Shown: in pieces, positions 1 through 5,939 of the stretch
How the letters are laid out: each line of letters begins with the position of its first letter
Numbering within the stretch: the first letter of the stretch is position 1
NCBI GenBank assembly: GCA_946480835.1
Contig: CAMLLC010000031.1
Location: 1 to 6,839 of the forward strand
Source: Entomomonas sp945283395
GTDB taxonomy: Bacteria; Pseudomonadota; Gammaproteobacteria; Pseudomonadales; Pseudomonadaceae
DNA: 6,839 bases
Direction: 5' to 3'
Program-made: the position numbers and the translations under genes
The notes under the pieces: model-generated
Seen by the model: only the letters and a program-made list of their open reading frames with translations
Told to the model about the DNA's origin: nothing
Database searches by the model: none

Positions 1-26
1 AATCTTTGTTGAATTTCTTTGCTCAT
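1..26 (-). CDS. possible 5' end of a gene leaving the window (weak)
   Basis: An ATG at 26-24 on the minus strand opens a reading frame that runs off the left edge and reads MSKEIQQR. A TATAAT hexamer lies about 10 bases upstream of the ATG, too close to leave room for a normal leader with a ribosome binding site, and no clear Shine-Dalgarno sequence is visible. Eight codons are too few to identify a product. The plus strand is also briefly open here, so this may be chance. Confidence 0.15.
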
Positions 27-655
27 AAAATCATTATAGAGTGAAATGATGTCTACGAATCACACACTGCCTTCTTATTGTGAAATAAAACTAACAGGAA
101 TGTAATTAAAGTAATGCCTAATTCTATTATTTTATAGCTAATTCAGGTTCTGCCTTTAGTTGCTAAATAGCAATTATCTTAATATTTATTAATGAACACG
201 TAATATATAGTATTCTTACTTACCTTACTAATTAGTACTTTGTGATATCCGTAACAATGTCATGATAAATTTATTTGCTAGTTAAACCCTTTTTCTTGTT
301 GTCTTTTAGTCCTTCTAAAACTATTGGTAAATCAACTACTTGCTCAGAATATAACTAAGTGAAGACATGATAACAAGGTTAAATGTATCAAGTTCTCTGA
401 CCATAATGTAAACATTATTTTATAAATCATTAAGCAAAAGCTAAAAGGAATAAATTGATTGAGAAAGTAATAATTAATGATTTGGAAAAGCACTTTTTTA
501 GGGTGCAAATTATAATTCGTAAAAATATATCTATAATGGAACTATGCAGAATTTATTTTTTATCTTAAAAAATATTATGAGCTTTATTCCTAGACAGATG
601 AGCGATAATACAGCGAAGGGATACTAAATCAATTTCACTTGCTAAGGTATTTGTT
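27..655. other. AT-rich stretch with no supportable gene
   Basis: About 630 bases in which all six frames are broken by frequent stops. The longest fragments are a few dozen codons without convincing starts or recognisable motifs. One is a TTG-started frame from 455 preceded by AAAAGGAA. Another is a minus-strand frame around 570-660 without a start. A small perfect palindrome, TTGCTA-AA-TAGCAA, lies at 160-173. No tRNA, rRNA or CRISPR-like repeat was recognised. The stretch may be decayed coding sequence, but no ancestor is identifiable by eye. Confidence 0.6.
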
Positions 656-710
656 AAAACTAGATCTTACAGAAAAATGCTTTAAAATTTTTCGGTAAGA
701 TCAGTTTTTC
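656..710. terminator. probable bidirectional intrinsic terminator after argF
   Basis: GATCTTAC (663-670) pairs perfectly with GTAAGATC (695-702). After a single mismatch, GAAAAAT (672-678) pairs with ATTTTTC (687-693), leaving an 8-base loop. AAAACT (656-661) can pair with AGTTTT (703-708) past one bulged base, so U-rich tails occur on both strands: AGTTTTTCTT rightward and TAGTTTTAAC leftward. The hairpin begins 22 bases after the argF stop, the usual place for the end of that transcript. The stem is AT-rich, so termination strength is uncertain. No gene pointing right into it is visible. Confidence 0.65.
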
Positions 711-724
711 TTAATTTTCTGTAA

Positions 725-1735
725 TTAATCTTTGGCTAATGTAGCAACCATTATAGCTTTGATGGTATGAAGTCTATTTTCAGACTCATCAAATACAATA
801 CTATATTCAGATTCAAAAACATCATTGGTTACTTCCATGCCATCCTGTAAGCCATATCGCTCCATTACTTCTTTAGTAAAAGAGGTTTCGGCATTATGAC
901 AAGCAGGTAAACAATGCATAAACTTTACATTTGGATTGTTAGTGAGTTTTATTACATTTCTATTTATTTGATATGGTTTTAGTACATCAACCCTTTTATC
1001 TAATTCCTCTTTTGGCTCACCCATGGAAACCCATACATCTGTGTAAAGAAAGTCTACGCCATTAACACCTTCAGCTACATCTTCAGTTAAAGTAATAGAC
1101 CCACCGGTTTCTTTTGCAATGGTTTGGCATTTTTTTACAAGCCCATCTTCTGGCCAATATTTTTTAGGAGCAACAAGGCGAATATCCATACCCATTATGG
1201 CAGCCCCTTCCATTAAAGAGTTACCCATATTATTTCTAGCATCGCCTAAATAAGCAAACTTAACATCTGATAGCTTTCTATCAGGGCTAATATGCTCAAT
1301 CATTGTCATAAAATCGGCTAAGATTTGTGTAGGGTGTGACTCATCGGTTAACCCATTCCACACGGGAACACCTGAGTATTTTGCTAACGTTTCGACATCT
1401 TTTTGGGCATAGCCTCTATATTGAATACCATCAAACATACGACCCAAGACTTTTGCAGTATCTGCAAAAGATTCTTTATGTGCAATATGACTTGCCCGTT
1501 GATTTAAATAAGTTACATTTGCTCCTTGGTCATAAGCACCTACTTCAAATGAGCATCGTGTTCTCGTTGATTCTTTTTCAAAAAGGAGTACAATATTTTT
1601 GCCTGTTAAATGACGTTGCTCAGTGCCTTCTTTTTTTGCTTTTTTTAAATCAAGAGCTAACTGAATTAGATCAGCGATTTCTCTTGGTTTGAAATCAAGC
1701 AACCGCAAGAAATTCTTTTTATATAATCCGTACAT
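725..1735 (-). CDS. argF: ornithine carbamoyltransferase
   Basis: This cytoplasmic enzyme catalyses carbamoyl phosphate + ornithine = citrulline + phosphate. From ATG at 1735 it has 336 residues, the normal family length. Family motifs appear in order: the carbamoyl-phosphate loop STRTR (about 56-60) in FEKESTRTRCSFE, HKES, HPTQ (134-137), DARNNMGNS (165-173), DVWVSMGE (233-240, ornithine-side loop) and the catalytic HCLPA (274-278). The following residue is Cys where E. coli ArgF/ArgI has Phe. A TTG two codons upstream is also open, but ATG 1735 is preferred: GGG at 1744-1742 lies at suitable spacing and MYGLYKKNFLRLLDF aligns with the E. coli start. The gene follows potE by about 140 bases and has its own promoter candidate. 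Sequence alone does not separate the anabolic form (ArgF/ArgI) from the catabolic form (ArcB). The neighbouring speF-potE makes a degradative role plausible, but no arcA or arcC is visible. Confidence 0.95.
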   Translation of the reverse strand: MYGLYKKNFLRLLDFKPREIADLIQLALDLKKAKKEGTEQRHLTGKNIVLLFEKESTRTRCSFEVGAYDQGANVTYLNQRASHIAHKESFADTAKVLGRMFDGIQYRGYAQKDVETLAKYSGVPVWNGLTDESHPTQILADFMTMIEHISPDRKLSDVKFAYLGDARNNMGNSLMEGAAIMGMDIRLVAPKKYWPEDGLVKKCQTIAKETGGSITLTEDVAEGVNGVDFLYTDVWVSMGEPKEELDKRVDVLKPYQINRNVIKLTNNPNVKFMHCLPACHNAETSFTKEVMERYGLQDGMEVTNDVFESEYSIVFDESENRLHTIKAIMVATLAKD

Positions 1736-1767
1736 AATCAACCCATATAGTTATAATAAGGTTTATG

Positions 1768-1796
1768 ATTATGCACTAGCCAACCTATAAAATCAA
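1768..1796 (-). promoter_or_regulatory. candidate sigma-70 promoter for argF
   Basis: Reading the minus strand, TTGATT (1796-1791) and CATAAT (1773-1768) are separated by exactly 17 bases. This matches the -35 and -10 consensus at 4 of 6 and 5 of 6 positions. Transcription would start near 1761, giving a leader of about 25 bases before ATG 1735. No convincing ArgR box (TGAAT/ATTCA pair) overlaps it. In such AT-rich DNA chance matches are common. Confidence 0.45.
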
Positions 1797-1841
1797 TAAA
1801 TAAGAAACTTAGCCATATTCATCTAGCACAGTAACATGATC

Positions 1842-1864
1842 AAGGTGGTACATAGTACCACCTT
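1842..1864. repeat. perfect 10-bp hairpin after potE
   Basis: AAGGTGGTAC (1842-1851), a 3-base ATA loop and GTACCACCTT (1855-1864) form a perfect stem 13 bases after the potE stop. It is much more GC-rich than its surroundings. Neither strand has a U-run after it, so a classical intrinsic terminator is unlikely. A 3'-end protecting or processing hairpin for the speF-potE message is the simplest reading. A symmetric protein-binding site upstream of the argF promoter cannot be excluded. Confidence 0.6.
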
Positions 1865-1877
1865 AATTGAGTAGCTG

Positions 1878-3209
1878 TTATTTAGAAACAGATAATATTT
1901 CTTCTTGACAAAAAGGACTTGCTACAAAGCCGTATAACGTCCAACCAAATAGTATAGCAATAGAGCCATATATCATTGCTTCTGCTCCTGAGGAAAACAA
2001 GGCGTAGAAACTGTAAATAGCTCCCACAAAAGCTAATATGTTAGTCATAAATGCCTTATTATTAGGTACTTTGGCTGCTTTTTGAATAACAATAACGGCT
2101 GCCATCGATAAAATATAAGGTGCAATATTAGTTACTACCGCTAGATCAACTAACGTATTAAATTGTCTATTAAGTGATGGACTGATAGTCATTAACGATA
2201 AAGCTGTTTGAATGGTTGCAATGATAATCATTCCTTTAATAGGCGCGTTTTCTTTAGTAACGGCTGAAAATACCTTGGGGAAGAAACCAGTATCTGCTGA
2301 GCTCTTAAATACCTGCGCAATAGTAAATTGCCAACCTAATAAAGAACCACAGCAAGACATTACCATTAATGCCATCACTATTTTACCAACCGTTGGATTG
2401 AATATTTGGGTGAAAGCTAAGCCAAATGGTGCAGTAGAATGGACTAAATCAGCATTAGGTACAATACCTGCCAATATATTAGTTGAAAGAATATAAATGG
2501 CGGCTGCCCCTAACGTACCACCTAATACGGCGATAGGCACATTTTTTTCTGGATTATCTACAGCTTCTGTATTAGCACAAGCAGACTCTAGTCCTAAGAA
2601 TGCCCATAATGTCATAGAAATTGAAGATCCTACCGCTTTAGCAAAAGGAAAGTTATTTGGATTCCAAGAATCTACATATAATTTAGGGCTAAACCAGAAC
2701 CAACCAGCTATTGATAAAAACAGAACAGGAAGAATAACTCCCCAGACCGTAATACTACTAATATTACCTGTAATTCTAGCACCTCCAAAGTTAGCTATGG
2801 TACATAGCCATAACACTCCTATAGTAGCAATACAAACACCTACAGGAGAAAGGTTTGCCCCAATTAAAACAGAACCATAACCAACGGCAGATATTGCTAT
2901 AGCGACATTAGCAATTAATAATGAAACGCCGTAGGTGTAGTTAGCCAAAAAGTTACCAGATTTTCCAAAAATATATTCTGCATATCCTCCCATTCCTCCT
3001 TTCTTACGGCTAAACATACCACATTTAGCAAAGGCATATGCTAATGCCATGGAACCAACAGCTGTTACTAACCATGATAGAATAGATATAGTTCCTACCT
3101 CGGCTAATTTAGTGGGTAACATGATAATTCCAGATCCCATCATATTTACAGCTGTTAATATAGTTAGCTGCAATACTGTCATTTTACTTTTATCTTGTTT
3201 AGTACTCAT
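1878..3209 (-). CDS. potE: putrescine/ornithine antiporter PotE
   Basis: An inner-membrane APC-superfamily transporter of 443 residues (E. coli PotE has 439) with about twelve hydrophobic segments. It exchanges external ornithine for the putrescine made by SpeF and can also take up putrescine. The N-terminal region has the helix-1 motif NMMGSGIIMLPTKLAEVGT (22-40), then GGMGGYAEYIFGKSGNF, the WAFLGLESACAN segment (202-213) and MSCCGSLLGWQFT (284-296). Residues reported as important in E. coli PotE have counterparts shifted by one: Cys63, Glu78, Tyr93, Trp202, Glu208, Cys211, Cys286/287, Trp293, Lys302, Trp423 and Tyr426. The tail differs from E. coli, and Glu436/437 may stand in for the C-terminal Glu433. 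The ATG at 3209 is preceded by AAGAGAGA at good spacing. It lies 75 bases after speF and is probably co-transcribed with it. Confidence 0.97.
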   Translation of the reverse strand: MSTKQDKSKMTVLQLTILTAVNMMGSGIIMLPTKLAEVGTISILSWLVTAVGSMALAYAFAKCGMFSRKKGGMGGYAEYIFGKSGNFLANYTYGVSLLIANVAIAISAVGYGSVLIGANLSPVGVCIATIGVLWLCTIANFGGARITGNISSITVWGVILPVLFLSIAGWFWFSPKLYVDSWNPNNFPFAKAVGSSISMTLWAFLGLESACANTEAVDNPEKNVPIAVLGGTLGAAAIYILSTNILAGIVPNADLVHSTAPFGLAFTQIFNPTVGKIVMALMVMSCCGSLLGWQFTIAQVFKSSADTGFFPKVFSAVTKENAPIKGMIIIATIQTALSLMTISPSLNRQFNTLVDLAVVTNIAPYILSMAAVIVIQKAAKVPNNKAFMTNILAFVGAIYSFYALFSSGAEAMIYGSIAILFGWTLYGFVASPFCQEEILSVSK

Positions 3210-3234
3210 GATTTATCTCTCTTATAGCGTCTTT

Positions 3235-3272
3235 ATCAATAAGAAGTTAAATTTCATTAACTTCTTATTGAT
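3235..3272. repeat. perfect 16-bp hairpin between speF and potE
   Basis: ATCAATAAGAAGTTAA (3235-3250) is an exact inverted copy of 3257-3272, with a 6-base loop (3251-3256). In the speF-potE transcript it begins 12 bases after the speF stop and ends about 25 bases before the potE start, just ahead of the potE ribosome binding site. In the direction of transcription it is followed by AAAGACGC, not a U-run, so it is probably not a full intrinsic terminator. A role in mRNA stability, processing or the speF:potE expression ratio is inferred. Confidence 0.75.
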
Positions 3273-3284
3273 TGATAGAAATAA

Positions 3285-5453
3285 TTACTTGCTTTCTTTG
3301 ATAGCGTAGCCGTATGCACGAATGCGTCCGTCTTCATCTTTTTGCAAATAAACACCTTGTAATTCAGGAGAGAACCCAGGTAATAAATTAATTCCATCCT
3401 CTAACGCTAAGAAATATTTTTGCACTGCGCCGCCCCATCTTTCACCAGGGACAACACATAAAACTCCTGGTGGATAAGGTAACGCGCCTTCTGCAGCAAT
3501 GCGATTAGTTATTTTTTCTAAAGCTATTAACTCTACATTACCTCGTACAAATTCAATGTTAGCTTGTTGAGGTTTCATTGCTACTTTAGGGAAATTAGCT
3601 TTTCTAAACATTTCTTTTTGCAATTGTTTAACATTGCGTGTTTTGTATAGATCATGCATTTCTTGACATAGTTGACGAATACTATAGCCTTTATAACGCT
3701 CTTCATTATTATGATAAACGGTTGGTAATACTTCAGCTAAAGGCGCATCTTGCTCTAATAATTTTTCAAAGCGGATGATTTGTGCAATAAGATGTTCCAT
3801 CTTCGCCATATCTTCAGCTGGCGTCATTAGAAAGAGAATAGAGTTTAAATCACATTTTTCAGGAACAACATTATTCTCACGTAAGAAGTTAGCTAGAATA
3901 GTAGCTGGTACACCAAAGTTTTCATATTCGCCTGTTTCTGCATTAATACCAGGAGTAGTTAATAAAAATTTGCATGGATCAACAAAATACTGATTATCAG
4001 CGTAACCTTCAAAGGCATGCCATTTTTCACCAGGAACGAAATTGAAAAACCGTAGATCATTAGCTATTTCATCTGTACTATAACTTTGCCATTTTTTACC
4101 ATTAACCATGGAAGGAATAAAAGGCCGAATATATTTACAGGTATCTAGTAAAAGTTTACGTGCTTCAATAGTGACTTTGACACAGTCAATCCACATTTTT
4201 TTGCCACTTTCACCTTCATGCATTTTCGCATTGACGTCGAGTGCAGCAAACAAAGGATAGAATGGACTGGTAGAGGCATGCATCATAAAAGCATTATTCA
4301 TACGCTTATGGTTAACATAGCGACTTTGTCCTTTAATATGCTTATCTTTTTTGTGAATTTGGGAAGTTTGTGAGAAACCAGCTTGTTGTTTATGAACAGA
4401 TTGAGTCACTAATATACCAGGATCATTTTCATTAAGCTCTAATAACAGAGGTGAACAGTCTCTCATCATAGGGATGAATTGTTCATAACCTACCCAAGCA
4501 GAGTCGAATAGAATGTAATCACATAAATGGCCAATTTTATCTACAACTTGGCGCGCATTATAAATAGTACCATCATAAGTACCCAGTTGGATGACCGCTA
4601 GGCGGAAAGGACGTTTTTCTTCTGCTCTAGTAGGAGCGACTTCACGTACTAAATCACGCAAGTATTTTTCATCAAAACAATGTGCATCAATACCGCCTAT
4701 AAATCCAAAAGGGTTTCTAGCTGTTTCTAAGTAAACTGGGGTTGCTCCTGCTTGCAGTAAGGCACCATGATGGTTTGATTTGTGATTATTACGATCAAAT
4801 AGCACAAGATCATCTGGGCTTAATAAAGCATTAAGCACCGCTTTATTAGAGGAAGATGTTCCGTTCAACACGAAGTAAGTTTTATCTGCATTAAATACCT
4901 TAGCTGCATGTTGTTGAGCAGCACAAGGAACCCCTTCATGGATAAGTAAGTCTCCCATTGATACGTCGGCATTACATAAATCTGCACGGAAAACATTTTC
5001 ACCGAAGAAGTTAAAGAATTGTTGTCCAGTAGGATGGCGTCTAAAAAACTGGCCACCTTGATGTCCTGGGCAATCAAAAGCCGCATTACCTTTTTCTACA
5101 TATTCTACAAGACTCCCAAAAAAGGGCGGGAGTAATTGAGCTTCATATTTAGCGGCGGCAGTTTCTACTTGCTTACCATAAAATTCAGCATTACCATCGC
5201 AAAGGTTAAATACCCCTGTTATTTTAGGTAAAACATCTTTACCTAATTCTGCTTTACAACAACCAACAGCAAATATAGGAAGCTCAATGCCAGTAGCCGC
5301 TATTTTTTGTAGGATACCGTTTTTAATATCTTCAATAGATACCACAACCGCCGCTACATCTATAAAGTTAGTTTTATGAATATCTACTAACTCTCTAGTG
5401 GTTTCAAAAGTTTCAAAACAATTGGTGCTAGTTGCAATTTTTAAGTTTTTCAT
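3285..5453 (-). CDS. speF: inducible ornithine decarboxylase SpeF
   Basis: A PLP-dependent fold-type I decarboxylase of 722 residues (about 730 in E. coli SpeF). It converts ornithine to putrescine and CO2 in the cytoplasm, consuming a proton. The domain order is typical: an N-terminal wing domain (about 1-105), the PLP-binding core (about 110-565) and a C-terminal domain closing the active site. The core shows FDCPGHQGG (126-134), GTSSSNK (198-204), HKSNHHGAL (224-232), FDSAWVGYEQF with Asp317, and the cofactor-binding lysine Lys355 in QSVHKQQAGFSQTSQIHKK. The C-terminal region has EGALPYPPGVLCVVPGERWGG (655-675), usual in this family. The near-verbatim match to enterobacterial SpeF outside the N terminus favours ornithine over lysine or arginine as substrate. 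ATG 5453 has only a modest TGGA ribosome site 8 bases upstream. The gene follows a 265-base structured leader and speFL, so expression is probably ornithine-controlled. Confidence 0.97.
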   Translation of the reverse strand: MKNLKIATSTNCFETFETTRELVDIHKTNFIDVAAVVVSIEDIKNGILQKIAATGIELPIFAVGCCKAELGKDVLPKITGVFNLCDGNAEFYGKQVETAAAKYEAQLLPPFFGSLVEYVEKGNAAFDCPGHQGGQFFRRHPTGQQFFNFFGENVFRADLCNADVSMGDLLIHEGVPCAAQQHAAKVFNADKTYFVLNGTSSSNKAVLNALLSPDDLVLFDRNNHKSNHHGALLQAGATPVYLETARNPFGFIGGIDAHCFDEKYLRDLVREVAPTRAEEKRPFRLAVIQLGTYDGTIYNARQVVDKIGHLCDYILFDSAWVGYEQFIPMMRDCSPLLLELNENDPGILVTQSVHKQQAGFSQTSQIHKKDKHIKGQSRYVNHKRMNNAFMMHASTSPFYPLFAALDVNAKMHEGESGKKMWIDCVKVTIEARKLLLDTCKYIRPFIPSMVNGKKWQSYSTDEIANDLRFFNFVPGEKWHAFEGYADNQYFVDPCKFLLTTPGINAETGEYENFGVPATILANFLRENNVVPEKCDLNSILFLMTPAEDMAKMEHLIAQIIRFEKLLEQDAPLAEVLPTVYHNNEERYKGYSIRQLCQEMHDLYKTRNVKQLQKEMFRKANFPKVAMKPQQANIEFVRGNVELIALEKITNRIAAEGALPYPPGVLCVVPGERWGGAVQKYFLALEDGINLLPGFSPELQGVYLQKDEDGRIRAYGYAIKESK

Positions 5454-5473
5454 AATAGTAGTCCATTTTTAAT

Positions 5474-5527
5474 AAAAAAAAGTTAACGAAAGTCATGGGC
5501 TGTTATCAAGGCAAAAGACAACTTTCG
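5474..5527 (-). terminator. candidate attenuator hairpin just upstream of speF
   Basis: On the minus strand CGAAAGT (5527-5521) pairs with ACTTTCG (5493-5487) across a loop of 27 bases. After TTAAC comes a run of eight U (5481-5474), ending about 20 bases before the speF start. Two wobble pairs could extend the stem inward. The layout resembles an intrinsic terminator, but the loop is large and the stem short, so efficiency is doubtful. It could act as a second brake besides Rho. Confidence 0.35.
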
Positions 5528-5687
5528 CAGCTCTTGTAAAAAAACTGATTAGAAATGGAACTGTAGTTATAATTTTATTTATCACATAAAAGCTATGCGC
5601 AGATGCACCAAATCAGCATACAAAACTACAAGACTGATAGTTACAATCGTCAAAAAATTATTAATAAATTAAAATAAACTACAGATA

Positions 5688-5704
5688 GCCAAATTTGATT
5701 TGGC
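5688..5704. repeat. hairpin immediately downstream of the speFL stop
   Basis: GCCAAAT (5688-5694) and ATTTGGC (5698-5704) form a perfect 7-bp stem with a 3-base loop. In the transcript it begins 14 bases past the speFL stop codon, about at the leading edge of a ribosome halted on that stop. A 10-base direct repeat CTACAGATAG (plus-strand reading) lies on both sides, at 5679-5688 and 5719-5728. The second copy contains the speFL stop codon. Confidence 0.6.
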
Positions 5705-5718
5705 GATAGATAGAGGTG

Positions 5719-5823
5719 CTACAGATAGTTGAATAAATGAAAATCAAAACAGCTACGGTGAGCCATCTTCATGAGATGCGTTATACGTCGAATATGAGGC
5801 CAGTGTTTATTATCATTTTCCAT
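5719..5823 (-). CDS. speFL: SpeFL, ornithine-sensing leader peptide
   Basis: A 34-codon gene with ATG at 5823-5821 and UAG at 5721-5719. The peptide begins MENDNKHWPHIRR and continues with THLMKMAHR and FDFHLFN before ending in Tyr-Leu. It has the same length as E. coli SpeFL (orf34) and, by my recalled alignment, 21 of 34 identical residues. The conserved blocks PHIRR, TH, MK, AHR, FDFH and FN are intact. In E. coli the nascent peptide binds ornithine in the exit tunnel and blocks release at the stop codon, which allows transcription into speF-potE. The tandem Arg12-Arg13 codons (CGA CGT), reported in the E. coli/Salmonella leader as a sensing element, are kept. GGTAGG sits 6 bases before the ATG. 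The last two residues are Tyr-Leu instead of Ala-Arg, and Phe30 is Leu. Position, strand and sequence together make the identification strong. Confidence 0.93.
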   Translation of the reverse strand: MENDNKHWPHIRRITHLMKMAHRSCFDFHLFNYL

Positions 5824-5876
5824 GATATACCTACCAAAAGTAGCTTTAAACAACAAATCATAATTCCTTATTTAAG

Positions 5877-5904
5877 ACTATACCTATTTCTATCAAGTAA
5901 TCAA
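5877..5904 (-). promoter_or_regulatory. candidate promoter of the speFL-speF-potE operon
   Basis: On the minus strand TTGATT (5904-5899) and TATAGT (5882-5877) are 16 bases apart, matching the sigma-70 -35 and -10 at 4 of 6 and 5 of 6 positions. Transcription would begin near 5870, about 47 bases before the speFL start and about 415 before speF. Two copies of TTGAT, 8 bases apart, overlap the -35 region (5904-5900 and 5896-5892). They resemble FNR half-sites, but as a direct repeat, so no regulator is claimed. Confidence 0.55.
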
Positions 5905-5939
5905 GTGATAATAAGAAACTAAATTATTTTAATGATTTA

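Larger units (their letters stand above)
5454..5718 (-). promoter_or_regulatory. structured speFL-speF leader (attenuator region)
   Basis: This untranslated stretch separates the leader peptide from speF. In E. coli and Salmonella the equivalent RNA is the site of premature, Rho-dependent termination that is relieved when a ribosome stalls at the end of speFL. Several pairings are visible. A 7-bp hairpin (5688-5704) starts 14 bases after the speFL stop. CTGTAGTT (5561-5568) is complementary to AACTACAG (5677-5684). TCTTGTA (5532-5538) is complementary to TACAAGA (5627-5633). Some of these are mutually exclusive, as expected for a switch. The region is rich in U and poor in G, and an unstructured Rho-loading stretch cannot be defined by eye. 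Confidence 0.6.

Noticed and set aside
455..568. TTG-started 37-codon frame preceded by AAAAGGAA
   Set aside because: It has a non-ATG start, is short and resembles no known protein. Purine-rich tracts are frequent by chance in this AT-rich DNA.
1336..1692. Plus-strand 118-codon frame opposite argF
   Set aside because: It is fully antisense to the conserved carbamoyltransferase core, with no ribosome site or recognisable domain.
1741..1800. ArgR operator upstream of argF
   Set aside because: No pair of TGAAT/ATTCA half-sites with the expected spacing is visible. The best resemblance, around 1765-1778, is too weak.
2212..2880. Two plus-strand frames opposite potE
   Set aside because: They are shadows of the membrane-protein coding frame on the other strand, and their translations do not resemble any family.
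4865..5086. Minus-strand 73-codon frame inside speF
   Set aside because: It is an alternative frame within a highly conserved part of speF, with no independent signals.
5892..5910. FNR- or ArcA-like sites near the speF promoter
   Set aside because: The TTGAT motifs are in direct rather than inverted arrangement, and AT-rich sequence gives many partial matches, so no regulator binding is claimed.
5737..5922. Plus-strand open frame of 61 codons opposite the leader region
   Set aside because: It lies antisense to speFL and the operon promoter, has no recognisable product or good ribosome site, and is explained by the conserved minus-strand leader peptide.
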